This document shows positions 14,068-20,662 of a DNA stretch of 20,662 nt, one piece after another (within the stretch, counting starts at the first letter, position 1; the number at the start of each line of letters is the position of its first letter). Source of the stretch: Collinsella sp. (lineage in GTDB: Bacteria > Actinomycetota > Coriobacteriia > Coriobacteriales > Coriobacteriaceae); assembly GCA_019425005.1 (NCBI GenBank), contig JAHYYK010000024.1, forward strand, positions 16,451 through 37,112, read 5' to 3'. A model generated the notes under the pieces. That model had not been told where the DNA came from. It saw only the letters and a list, made by a program, of their open reading frames with translations, and made no database searches. The position numbers were made by a program, and so were the translations under genes.

Positions 14068-14966
14068 GGGGCTTGGCAGGGCTTTCTGTCGCGACGGCGT
14101 GCGGGGCGGAACCTCGTGTGCCGCAGGTACCGCCGGCGGAGCTGGCACGTCAGGCGCTCGAGACGGTGGCAGAGAAGCTGCCGCGTGAGCTGGTGGAAAA
14201 CGATCTGCTGAAAAAGATCGCCCGTTCGTGGGCATCGCTGGCTCCGGCGCATCGCCTTGGCCTCGTGATCGAAGATGCTTCGGGACGTTTGGCGTTTCTG
14301 CTGCTGTCGAGCGGTGTCTGCTGCGTTTTACTAACGATGGTGTCGTTATCGCCCCTCGGATTTGCCTTGGGACTTGTTGCTCCGTTTACCGTTGGTGCCG
14401 CTCGGGATGGCTTTGAGAGCCGGCGCGAGCAACACGATGCAGAAGAGGCAATGCCCGAGGCGTTTACCGCACTTTCCATGTCGCTTGCCTCGGGACATTC
14501 GCTGGCCCAGGGCATGCGCTTTGTGGGCGCTCATGCGCAAGAGCCAGTGCATACCGAGTTTTTGCGGGTGGCGGCGGCGATCGATTGCGGCATCTCGGCG
14601 ACCGACGCGCTCGATGACTTGCTCGTGCGTATCGACGCCCCCGGTCTTTCGCTTGTGACCTTGGCGCTTAAGGTGTCTCAGCGCACCGGTGCTCCGCTTG
14701 CCGACTTACTGTCCGAGGCGTCGAGCATGGTGGGGGAGCGCATTGAGCTCAAGCGCCGCCTGGATGTTAAGACGTCGCAGGCTCGCATGTCTGCGCATAT
14801 GGTCGCGGCGATGCCGGCGGGCATGTGCGCGGTGTTGGCGCTGCTTTCGGCAGATTTTCGTCGCGGTCTTGCGACGCCCGCCGGCGCGGGCGCTGTGGTG
14901 CTGGGTCTTGCCCTCAACGCCGTTGCCCTGGTGGTTATCCGGCGCATTATGCGGGTGGAGCTATGA
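14040..14966 (+). CDS. tadB: Tad pilus platform protein TadB (type II secretion F family)
   Basis: This 308-residue inner-membrane platform protein has membrane helices at about 81-118 and 255-300, with a cytoplasmic GspF domain between (MPEAFTALSMSLASGHSLAQ and the FVGAHAQEP region, then VTLALKVSQRTGAPLADLL). It docks the CpaF motor and passes torque to the growing pilus. ATG 14040 sits six bases after a strong AGGAGGTGG inside the end of cpaF. The first 80 residues are shorter and less hydrophobic than in some homologues. Its stop overlaps the start of tadC in ATGA. Confidence 0.9.
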   Translation: MEITVPLVVGGLAGLSVATACGAEPRVPQVPPAELARQALETVAEKLPRELVENDLLKKIARSWASLAPAHRLGLVIEDASGRLAFLLLSSGVCCVLLTMVSLSPLGFALGLVAPFTVGAARDGFESRREQHDAEEAMPEAFTALSMSLASGHSLAQGMRFVGAHAQEPVHTEFLRVAAAIDCGISATDALDDLLVRIDAPGLSLVTLALKVSQRTGAPLADLLSEASSMVGERIELKRRLDVKTSQARMSAHMVAAMPAGMCAVLALLSADFRRGLATPAGAGAVVLGLALNAVALVVIRRIMRVEL

Positions 14967-15604
14967 GCGCCCCGGTTGCAGTTGCGGCTTGCCTGTGCGC
15001 CCTGAGTGTATTTGTCGCGACGGGTTTGGATCGGGCGGATGCACGCAAGATCGCAGGGGCCTGCAAGCGCGAGGCGGTGCTGGTCGCTGCCGCAGGTCGC
15101 TCGGTGGTCGATGCTCTGACCGCGCGAGTGAAGGGCGCGGTTGGAGCGGGCGGCCCGGCGCGAGTGTCGCTCGGCGAAGTTTCCGAGATGATCGATGTTG
15201 TGCGCTTGGGTCTTTCGGCCGGTCTTTCGTTTGATGCGGCGCTTGAGATTTTCTGCGCCAACCGCCGGTCAGTGCTGGCTCTTCGCCTTGAGCGCGCCTG
15301 CATGGCGTGGCAGGTGGGCGTGGGGACGCGCGAGGCCGAGCTGTTGGCTGCCGCGCGCGACCTGGACGTGCGAGCGCTCGAGACCTTTGCCATCACGGTG
15401 GGGCAGGCGCTCGCCCTGGGTGCCCCACTTGCCGAGACGCTGGCCGCTCAAAGTCGCGAGATCCGTGCGGCTCATCGCGCCGCGGTCGAGCGCGAGATCG
15501 AGCGTGCGCCCGTCAAGCTGTTGATTCCCACCGGCACGCTCATCTTGCCGGCGTTGCTTCTGTCCATATTGGGCCCGCTGCTGGGAGCAGGCGGGATGAT
15601 GTAG
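14963..15604 (+). CDS. tadC: Tad pilus platform protein TadC (type II secretion F family)
   Basis: This 213-residue paralogue of TadB completes the platform pair. It has a short N-terminal membrane segment (3-20), a GspF-type core (EVSEMIDVVRLGLSAGLSFD and FAITVGQALALGAPLAETL) and a C-terminal membrane helix (KLLIPTGTLILPALLLSIL). ATG 14963 overlaps the tadB stop by four bases; upstream in-frame codons within tadB give an arginine-rich, out-of-character sequence and were rejected. At 213 residues it is short for TadC, lacking one of the N-terminal membrane helices seen in longer members. Confidence 0.87.
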   Translation: MSAPVAVAACLCALSVFVATGLDRADARKIAGACKREAVLVAAAGRSVVDALTARVKGAVGAGGPARVSLGEVSEMIDVVRLGLSAGLSFDAALEIFCANRRSVLALRLERACMAWQVGVGTREAELLAAARDLDVRALETFAITVGQALALGAPLAETLAAQSREIRAAHRAAVEREIERAPVKLLIPTGTLILPALLLSILGPLLGAGGMM

Positions 15605-15614
15605 GGAGGAATAC

Positions 15615-15848
15615 ATGAACACGATGGTCGAAGTTGCTGACAAGGCTTGGAGCTGGGCTTTTTGCCGGGCGATTCACACTCGCCAGCATGCCAAGGAGCT
15701 GTTGCAGGAGGAGAGCGCGCAGGGTACCACCGAGTACGCCATTTTAGTGGGCGTACTTGTGGTGATCGCGATTATTGCCATCGTTGCATTTAAAGGCAAG
15801 GTTAAAGAGCTATGGGATGCGATCAGCGAGGGCATCAACAGCCTGTAG
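15615..15848 (+). CDS. flp: Flp-type major pilin
   Basis: This 77-residue prepilin has a 35-residue leader, a predicted cleavage between Ala35 and Gln36, and a mature chain beginning QGTTEYAILVGVLVVIAIIA. Glu and Tyr fall at mature positions 5 and 6, the defining mark of Flp pilins, followed by one hydrophobic helix and a short polar tail; the mature pilin would be only 42 residues. AGGGAGGAA lies just upstream of the ATG. The leader is longer than usual for Flp and carries a Trp/Lys/His-rich segment. A dedicated prepilin peptidase should process it but is not encoded in this window. Confidence 0.92.
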   Translation: MNTMVEVADKAWSWAFCRAIHTRQHAKELLQEESAQGTTEYAILVGVLVVIAIIAIVAFKGKVKELWDAISEGINSL

Positions 15849-15868
15849 AGGGCGAGCGCCCCATCGGG

Positions 15869-16375
15869 GTGCTGCTGGTGTTTGCTTGCCTGACCGTGGC
15901 GATAGCGGTGGTGCTTTGGGGGCTTAACGCCGCGCGGCAGCAGCGTCCTGGGACCGCCTCCGATTTGGGCTCAGATTCGGCGGCGGCGTCTCAAAAAGAT
16001 GAGATGCGAGATGCGGACGATTCGGATGTCGCTGTCACGGCGCAAACCTTTCTGCGGGCGCTCGACAAGCGGTCTGGCACTGCGACGGATTCGCCTGAGG
16101 GCAACGCGATTGCGGTCCGGCTTGCATGGTCCGAGGACCGACCGATGACCGAAGCGGCAGCGGATATGCTGCGTGCCTATCGCGAGGTACCCACGGCACA
16201 ACTTGCTCTGAGCGGCTATCTCGATATCAAGGGCAACGTGTGGGGCGCTATCGTGCGCGACGGACGCGGCTGGGTCGATATGGTGACGGTTGCCGCGGAT
16301 ACTGGCGATGCTTCGTGTCGTCTGCGCGCCGTGCGCCTGGTCCCGCAAACAATAAACTCAAAGGAGGGATCGTGA
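15869..16375 (+). CDS. Hypothetical membrane-anchored protein of the Tad operon
   Basis: I do not recognise this family. From GTG 15869 it has 168 residues: one hydrophobic N-terminal helix (residues 1-17), a polar Ser/Asp/Ala-rich linker, then an outside domain of about 110 residues containing QTFLRALDKRSGT and LALSGYLDIKGNVWGAIVRD. The GNVWGAIVRDGRGWVDMV stretch suggests beta strands. Position between two pilin genes suggests a pilus assembly or minor surface component. The start is uncertain: GTG 15869 gives a full helix but has a poor ribosome binding site, GTG 15878 has CGGGG at a good distance, and ATG 15812 would overlap flp. A strong AAGGAGGG in its 3' end serves the next gene. Confidence 0.65.
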   Translation: MLLVFACLTVAIAVVLWGLNAARQQRPGTASDLGSDSAAASQKDEMRDADDSDVAVTAQTFLRALDKRSGTATDSPEGNAIAVRLAWSEDRPMTEAAADMLRAYREVPTAQLALSGYLDIKGNVWGAIVRDGRGWVDMVTVAADTGDASCRLRAVRLVPQTINSKEGS

Positions 16376-16376
16376 A

Positions 16377-16595
16377 ATGCATGGCGTTCTGCGTGAAGAG
16401 GTTGCCCAAGCGACTGTGGAATACGCCATCGTCACGGTGGCGCTGTTATCGATCGTGCTGGCGATTGCGGGACTTTGGCGTGCTGGCACCGATGGGCGCT
16501 TGGCGGCGCTGGTCGAGCGGGCGGCATCCCATGGCGTTGCCTCGATGTCGGTTATCGACGCCGCTGCGGGCGCTAAGGACATCGCGTTGTATTGA
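16377..16595 (+). CDS. Second Flp-like pilin or pseudopilin
   Basis: This 72-residue protein has a very short leader (MHGVLREEVA) and a predicted cleavage between Ala10 and Gln11, giving QATVEYAIVTVALLSIVLAI. Glu and Tyr again fall at mature positions 5 and 6, as in Flp, followed by a hydrophobic helix and about 40 residues of polar and Ala-rich tail. It is therefore an Flp-type pilin with a longer mature domain than the first pilin. ATG 16377 follows AAGGAGG by nine bases. It may be a minor or alternative pilin. Its 3' end overlaps the next frame. Confidence 0.8.
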   Translation: MHGVLREEVAQATVEYAIVTVALLSIVLAIAGLWRAGTDGRLAALVERAASHGVASMSVIDAAAGAKDIALY

Positions 16596-17067
16596 AATCG
16601 CGTGCGAGGACCGGGCGCAGTCTACGGTCGAGGCCGCTTTTTTGCTGCCGACGTTTCTGACGCTCATCCTTCTCGCACTGCAACCGGTGTGCCTGCTCTA
16701 TACGCGCGCGGTCATGGAGTCTGCCGCCGCCGAGACCGCGCGGCTCATGACCACGACGACGGCGGAGGACGACGATCTTAAGGAGTTCACCCGCCGCCGG
16801 CTTGCCGCAGTGCCCAACGTTTCGATCTTTCATGCCGGCGGGCCGCTGTCGTGGGATATCGAGCTTGGCCGGGCCGGTGCGGGTGGCGTCTCGTCCGTGT
16901 CCGTTTCCGGCGAGGTCAAGCCGTTGCCCGTGATCGGTGCGTTTGCGCAGGCTATGGGTGGTGCCGCCGAGGGCGGCTACGTTGAGCTCAAGGTCGATGT
17001 CTCGTATCAATCGCGTCCCGAATGGCTGGAGGGAGATTATGATTCGTGGATTGCTACATGGGATTAA
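16531..17067 (+). CDS. TadE-like minor pseudopilin
   Basis: From ATG 16531 it has 178 residues. A 29-residue leader ends CEDRA, with cleavage likely before Gln30. The mature N-terminus QSTVEAAFLLPTFLTLILLA fits TadE/TadF pseudopilins, which have Glu at position 5 without the Flp tyrosine. One helix (35-57) is followed by an outside domain. The start is weakly supported. ATG 16531 lies inside the preceding pilin gene (65-base overlap) and has no clear ribosome binding site; TTG 16537 and an unusual ATT at 16591 (after AAGGA) are alternatives. Coupling to the upstream gene is likely. The stop lies 29 bases inside the next gene. Confidence 0.75.
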   Translation: MALPRCRLSTPLRALRTSRCIEIACEDRAQSTVEAAFLLPTFLTLILLALQPVCLLYTRAVMESAAAETARLMTTTTAEDDDLKEFTRRRLAAVPNVSIFHAGGPLSWDIELGRAGAGGVSSVSVSGEVKPLPVIGAFAQAMGGAAEGGYVELKVDVSYQSRPEWLEGDYDSWIATWD

Positions 17068-19192
17068 GCGTTTCTGGTCTAGACGCGTTTTGACGCGCCG
17101 TCCGAGCTGCCATTGCAAGCGAGGCGGCTTTATGGGTCGAGCCGGTGTCGATCTTTTTATCGAAGACGGCGCCTATACCACGCTTTCTTCTGCCGTGGTC
17201 ATCCTAGTGGTGCTCACATTGTTGTTTTCGTCGACCGCGGCGATATGGAGCATGTCGCGTGCCGGGGACACCCAGGTGGCGGCCGATAGCGGCGCGCTGG
17301 CGGGTGCCAACGTAGTGTCGTCCTATCACACGGCTGCCACGGTGGTTGATGCGAGTATCTTGAGTCTGGGGCTGGCGGGGTTTGTCACGATCGGGACGGG
17401 CCTGGTCGCCATCCTCATCCCGGGTGCCGAGCCGGTTGCCGGCAATATGGTCGACACCGGGATCGAGATCATTAAAACGCGCAACAAGTTTGCCAAAAGC
17501 GCATCGGAAGGCTTACAGAAAATCGAGACGGCTCTGCCGTATCTGATCGCCGCGCGTGCCACGCAGGCGGTGTCGGCGCAGGATACCGATAGTGTGACCT
17601 ATACCGGTACGGCGCTTGCCGTGCCCAGGACATCCGAGTCGGACTTTGCTGCGCTCAAAGGGTCAGAGATCTCGACCGATACCATTAAAGACACATCAGA
17701 TGATTTAGAGCGTGCGGCCGAGGAGCTGCGGAAGGCCTCGGAGGAGACGGCGAAGGCAAAGGAGCGCGCTTGGCTGGCGGATTGTGGTGGGTCTGACAAG
17801 GGCTCGGTCGGCAGCTGTTCTTGTATGTGGGAGCGCGCAAAAAGCCTAACGGATCTTTCCGGTGTTCAAAATCCGCATTACTCATCGAGCGTTACGTGGG
17901 AGCCTCAAGTTGCCCTTGATCGCGCGAAGGACTACTACCATTGGCGTCTGACAAATGAGAAGCCCCAGGGCTCGAGTGTCGAGATGAAGGCAGAGTCTGC
18001 GGCGCGTAAGGCGTTTTATACCTATGCGAACGCGGAGGTCGATCGGGCATATATAACCGAGAACGGAGACAGGGTTTCCTCCTATATTCCGCTGCTGCCG
18101 CGCAACTCTGATGAGGTTCGGGCGACGGAACTCTATACCGATGCGGTGTGGCCGACTAGCGTGAACGATGACAAGGCGTATCTGCATTACGGGACGACCT
18201 GCCCTAACTATAAGAAAGGGACGCCGAGCGGATTTGCTTCGGTTGCCGATTACGATGGACAGGATAAATGCAGCAAATGCCATTTTGGCGTTTTGTCGCT
18301 TGGTGCTGTTGCGGCGCCTTCAACCTCTATCGAAAACGGCTTTGAGTATCACTTTGACAAGTTTAAAGACGCCCTGGAGGACTACGTCGACTGTCGCAAC
18401 AAGGAGCTCGAGCTCGAGCGTCAGACCGAGGACGAAGCCGACCGTGCGGGCAATGCGTTCGATACCGCCATCAAAGAACTTTCCGGTGAGCGTCCGCGTA
18501 TCGCCCCACCTGGCCGCAACGGCGTAGTCGCCTTTGCAGTTTCGGGTGATATTACCAGCCCCGATCAACTTAACTCTTCGTTTAACACGGCGGTTGAGCT
18601 TGGCAGTCGCGGTGCCATCTCTGCCGCGGTGCTGGCGCCCGATGAGGCGACGGCGCAAAACAACGTGCTTTCGCGATTTTTCTCGACATTGAAGGAACGC
18701 TCGGGTGGCGTTGCCGGCGTACTCGATGGCGTCATGGATGTCTGGGGACGGCTGCTTGTGGGATACGGAGACATCCAAGGTTCGGCCGACGAACTTATGG
18801 ACGAGATGATTAAAGGCCTAGGAGGGGGCAGCGGCGCGTTGGGCTCCATCGCATCGTGGCTCGGCGATACCGTTTCGGCGTCCGTGGCGGCGCTGGGTTT
18901 GGAACCGTGCGACTTGCGCCTGCGAAAGCCGGTGCTGACTGATTCCGCCAACGTCATTAAGAGCCCGGGGTCTGACATTGCTGGTCTCTCTCAAGCGCAA
19001 GACAAACTGCGAAGTATTCCGTTGGGCGTGACCGATCCCAAGGCGCTTTGCGAGGCGTTGGAATATCAAGTCGAACGCACCATCAGCGGTACGGTGTTCA
19101 CGCTTGCGGAGATTCCTCTGCCCGGCGGCGGCTCCATCCCGCTCACCGTCGATGTCGCCACGCTGGTTGGCGCTCTGGGCGGTGGGTCGTAA
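17039..19192 (+). CDS. Large TadG-like pilus-associated protein with cysteine motifs
   Basis: This is a 717-residue protein starting at ATG 17039, six bases after GGAGGGAG. An N-terminal basic stretch precedes a TadG-like segment (residues 41-90: a helix at 49-70, then TQVAADSGALAGAN), and a second hydrophobic helix follows (107-128). The rest is probably extracytoplasmic, with a heptad-like stretch near residues 220-250 and many cysteines, including CSC and, at residues 411-415, CSKCH, which has the form of a heme c attachment site or a zinc knuckle. The C-terminal half is Gly/Ala/Ser-rich. TadG-type proteins are thought to anchor or cap pilus assembly. An alternative start at 17132 gives a more typical TadG N-terminus. 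The specific function is unknown. Confidence 0.78.
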   Translation: MIRGLLHGIKRFWSRRVLTRRPSCHCKRGGFMGRAGVDLFIEDGAYTTLSSAVVILVVLTLLFSSTAAIWSMSRAGDTQVAADSGALAGANVVSSYHTAATVVDASILSLGLAGFVTIGTGLVAILIPGAEPVAGNMVDTGIEIIKTRNKFAKSASEGLQKIETALPYLIAARATQAVSAQDTDSVTYTGTALAVPRTSESDFAALKGSEISTDTIKDTSDDLERAAEELRKASEETAKAKERAWLADCGGSDKGSVGSCSCMWERAKSLTDLSGVQNPHYSSSVTWEPQVALDRAKDYYHWRLTNEKPQGSSVEMKAESAARKAFYTYANAEVDRAYITENGDRVSSYIPLLPRNSDEVRATELYTDAVWPTSVNDDKAYLHYGTTCPNYKKGTPSGFASVADYDGQDKCSKCHFGVLSLGAVAAPSTSIENGFEYHFDKFKDALEDYVDCRNKELELERQTEDEADRAGNAFDTAIKELSGERPRIAPPGRNGVVAFAVSGDITSPDQLNSSFNTAVELGSRGAISAAVLAPDEATAQNNVLSRFFSTLKERSGGVAGVLDGVMDVWGRLLVGYGDIQGSADELMDEMIKGLGGGSGALGSIASWLGDTVSASVAALGLEPCDLRLRKPVLTDSANVIKSPGSDIAGLSQAQDKLRSIPLGVTDPKALCEALEYQVERTISGTVFTLAEIPLPGGGSIPLTVDVATLVGALGGGS

Positions 19193-19668
19193 TGAGTATC
19201 CGCATGCGTCTGCGCGAGGAGCGCGCCCAAGCGACGGTGGAGATAACAGTGGTTACGCCCGTTTTGCTGGTGCTGGCACTCATCGTATACAACGTCATGA
19301 TCTATGCCAGCGCTGTCGCGCGCTTCGACCGCGTGGTGCCCGACATCGTGTTGGCGCACGCCGTGGCGCCGAGCGGGGAGGGCGACGAAAGCTCTGTCGA
19401 TGCCTCGGCGACGGTCCGGACTCAAATTCTGAATGCCATGGAAGGCTATGACTTGCAGATCGAAGTGTCGAGCGAGCAAGGCGCGGAGGCATCGGATGGT
19501 GGCCTGCTCTCCCTATCCGGTACGTTTAGGACCTACACCTGCACCATGCACTATGAGCCGTGGCCGACTTCTCTCAGCATCGCTGGCGTTCCGCTGGGGG
19601 CGCCGACAACGTTGTCGCACGAGCGCGCGGTGACGGTCGATCCATGGCGTCCGGGGGTGGTCATGTGA
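19192..19668 (+). CDS. TadE-like minor pseudopilin
   Basis: This 158-residue protein begins MSIRMRLREERA, with likely cleavage before Gln13, giving QATVEITVVTPVLLVLALIV. The mature Glu5 followed by a hydrophobic helix (18-41) matches TadE pseudopilins; the aromatic residue after Glu5 is missing, so it is not a main pilin. The outside domain contains HAVAPSGEGDESS and a Cys near TYTCTMHYEP. ATG 19192 overlaps the preceding stop by one base (TAATG), after GGCGGTGGG. It is the third pseudopilin-type product of the operon besides the two Flp-like pilins and the TadG-like protein. Confidence 0.8.
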   Translation: MSIRMRLREERAQATVEITVVTPVLLVLALIVYNVMIYASAVARFDRVVPDIVLAHAVAPSGEGDESSVDASATVRTQILNAMEGYDLQIEVSSEQGAEASDGGLLSLSGTFRTYTCTMHYEPWPTSLSIAGVPLGAPTTLSHERAVTVDPWRPGVVM

Positions 19669-20024
19669 CCGCGGTCTCGTCCTACATCGCCTACGCGCGG
19701 GCACTCAATAGGCTGGGCTGGACGTCGGCCGAGTTTGCGGTGGCGGAGTCGTTTGCCGTGCGCCTGCGCGGCATGCTGGGACGGTGTCCGGTTGCCGCCA
19801 ACGGTCTGCCGCTCGTCATGGCATTTCCACGCTGCTCTTCGGTCCATACGTGTTTTATGGCCTATCCCATCGACATCGCCTTCATCGATCGCGACGGCAA
19901 TATCCTCGCGCGCTACGAAAGCGTTCGTCCTTGGCGCACGTGCTCCTGCCCCGGCGCCTGGGCCGTACTAGAGCGTCCTTCAATCATTGTTTCGATCCCT
20001 GCTCTCCAACGCGTGCCGGCTTAA
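19665..20024 (+). CDS. DUF192 family protein
   Basis: This 119-residue protein matches the DUF192 fold, with AESFAVRLRGMLGR and the family core HTCFMAYPIDIAFIDRDGNI. DUF192 proteins are small, usually secreted or membrane-associated, and of unknown biochemical role. GTG 19665 is chosen because it overlaps the preceding stop in GTGA and lies four bases after GGGGGTGG; an ATG at 19644 is an alternative. No signal peptide is visible. It is the last gene tightly coupled to the Tad operon, which suggests a pilus-linked role, but this is inference. Its Cys pairs (RCSS...HTC and TCSC) are a little unusual for the family. Confidence 0.82.
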   Translation: MTAVSSYIAYARALNRLGWTSAEFAVAESFAVRLRGMLGRCPVAANGLPLVMAFPRCSSVHTCFMAYPIDIAFIDRDGNILARYESVRPWRTCSCPGAWAVLERPSIIVSIPALQRVPA

Positions 20025-20042
20025 GAATTGGCGACAGCGGAC

Positions 20043-20068
20043 TTTCGTCATACGAAATTGGGTAAGAT
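20043..20068 (+). promoter_or_regulatory. Probable promoter/operator of the antitoxin-like gene
   Basis: A six-base inverted repeat, TTTCGT-CAT-ACGAAA (20043-20057), sits immediately upstream of a TAAGAT -10-like box (20063-20068). Short palindromes at the promoter are typical binding sites for ribbon-helix-helix antitoxins that repress their own operon. No good -35 box is seen. Confidence 0.4.
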
Positions 20069-20081
20069 GGGGAGGAGATGC

Positions 20082-20162
20082 ATGGATGTCGAGATCCATC
20101 CCAACGCCAAAAAGCACCTGACGGAAGGGGTCGATGATGGGCAAGACGTATACGGCCGCTAA
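20082..20162 (+). pseudogene. Short ORF, probable remnant of a toxin gene
   Basis: ATG 20082 follows GGAGGAG by four bases and encodes 26 residues starting MDVEIHPNAKKHLTE, ending at TAA 20160-20162. The opening resembles the N-terminus of small toxin-like proteins of the BrnT type that are encoded just upstream of ribbon-helix-helix antitoxins. After residue 15 the frame runs directly into the antitoxin start region, as if the body of the toxin gene had been deleted. The good ribosome binding site and operator upstream suggest that the promoter is retained. Family assignment is from memory of the pattern and is tentative. Confidence 0.35.
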
Positions 20163-20421
20163 TGGTCAGGTTGTAACGGATGAAATGATTGACGCGTGGT
20201 GCGAGTCGTACGAGCGCGGAGAGTTTCCGGATGGCGAACACACCGTTGGTGGGATTGTGCATGGACGGCCCCCACTCTCAGGTGAGGGGACGGCAACGCT
20301 GTCGGTCAAGATTCCTCTGGGAATGAAGGAGGCCATTCGTCGACGGGCGGCTGCCGAGGGGATGACGCCAAGTGAGTTTGCCCGTGCGGCTCTGAGCGAA
20401 AAACTTCTTGCTGCCGGCTGA
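20134..20421 (+). CDS. Ribbon-helix-helix antitoxin-like protein
   Basis: This protein of 95 residues (94 if it starts at ATG 20137, seven bases after GGAAGGGG) has a C-terminal ribbon-helix-helix motif: a beta strand TATLSVKIPL, then helices GMKEAIRRRAAAEGMTPSEF and ARAALSEKLL. The N-terminal half (VVTDEMIDAWCESYERGEFP) is acidic and would be the toxin-binding part. This layout fits CopG-type antitoxins, which neutralise a partner and repress their own promoter. The likely partner is only a fragment here, so it may now be an orphan antitoxin or a plain regulator. It overlaps the short upstream frame by 29 bases. Confidence 0.65.
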   Translation: MMGKTYTAANGQVVTDEMIDAWCESYERGEFPDGEHTVGGIVHGRPPLSGEGTATLSVKIPLGMKEAIRRRAAAEGMTPSEFARAALSEKLLAAG

Positions 20422-20484
20422 TGTCTCTGACGTGCCGATTTATAGAACCGAGGCTGTGCTCAAAAACTTTTTTAAAATTCTCGG

Positions 20485-20512
20485 TTGACCGGAACGCGTC
20501 CTTGGTTATACT
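20485..20512 (+). promoter_or_regulatory. Promoter of tRNA-Phe
   Basis: TTGACC (20485-20490) and TATACT (20507-20512) are 16 bases apart, a near-consensus sigma-70-type promoter. Transcription would start near 20519, about 25 bases before the mature tRNA. An AACCGAG/CTCGGTT inverted repeat (20446-20452 and 20480-20486) reaches into the -35 box. Confidence 0.8.
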
Positions 20513-20544
20513 AATCAAGCCTTGAAACAAGGCACACCTCAAAT

Positions 20545-20617
<73 letters not shown>

Positions 20618-20630
20618 CCTTGAATTGACT

Positions 20631-20660
20631 AGGACCTCTGCAAAGGGGTCCTTTTCTTTT
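20631..20660 (+). terminator. Intrinsic terminator after tRNA-Phe
   Basis: AGGACC (20631-20636) pairs with GGTCCT (20647-20652), extended by two inner pairs around a TGCAAA loop, and is followed by TTTTCTTTT. Confidence 0.87.
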
Positions 20661-20662
20661 AT

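Overview
The window is GC-rich bacterial chromosome. It probably comes from an actinobacterium of class Coriobacteriia, with Collinsella or a close relative the best guess. This rests on the GC-rich codon use, many GTG starts, Actinobacteria-type Tad pilus proteins without an outer-membrane secretin, and the protein style. It is inferred from the sequence alone and no database was searched.

Layout, left to right. (1) The last 28 codons of a gene that looks like pheT (bases 1-89). (2) A three-gene energy-coupling-factor metal importer, nikM(N)-nikQ-nikO (336-3050). It lies behind a strong promoter and a palindrome matching a published NikR-type half-site pattern, so nickel is the likely substrate. 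(3) A zinc-dependent phospholipase C-like gene (3130-3978), convergent with pyruvate kinase (pyk, minus strand, 4181-5641); the two share a perfect bidirectional terminator. (4) A 442-base gap, then a P2A-type (calcium-pump-like) P-type ATPase (6084-8765). Its leader can form several long helices, one of which covers the ribosome binding site. (5) A large extragenic palindrome, a terminator, and the ribosome-assembly GTPase rsgA (9004-10182).

(6) A tightly packed Tad/Flp pilus operon (10434 to about 20024). Its order is cpaB-like SAF protein, tadZ/cpaE-like ATPase, cpaF/tadA secretion ATPase, tadB, tadC, flp pilin, an unknown membrane-anchored protein, a second Flp-like pilin, a TadE-like pseudopilin, a large TadG-like protein, another TadE-like pseudopilin and a DUF192 protein. 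Most neighbours overlap or nearly abut, suggesting one translationally coupled transcript. The motor (CpaF), platform (TadB/TadC), localisation factor (TadZ) and pilins are all present. The prepilin peptidase (TadV) is not in the window, although four products carry the same Ala-Gln-x-Thr-x-Glu junction that such an enzyme would cut.

(7) A short ribbon-helix-helix antitoxin-like gene preceded by what looks like the collapsed remnant of its toxin, then tRNA-Phe(GAA) with a clear promoter and terminator.

The most interesting items are the ATPase leader (candidate cation-responsive RNA switch), the NikR-like operator, the cysteine-rich TadG-like protein with a CxxCH motif, and the two-pilin, three-pseudopilin composition of the Tad operon. 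No CRISPR array, insertion sequence, rRNA or phage module was seen.
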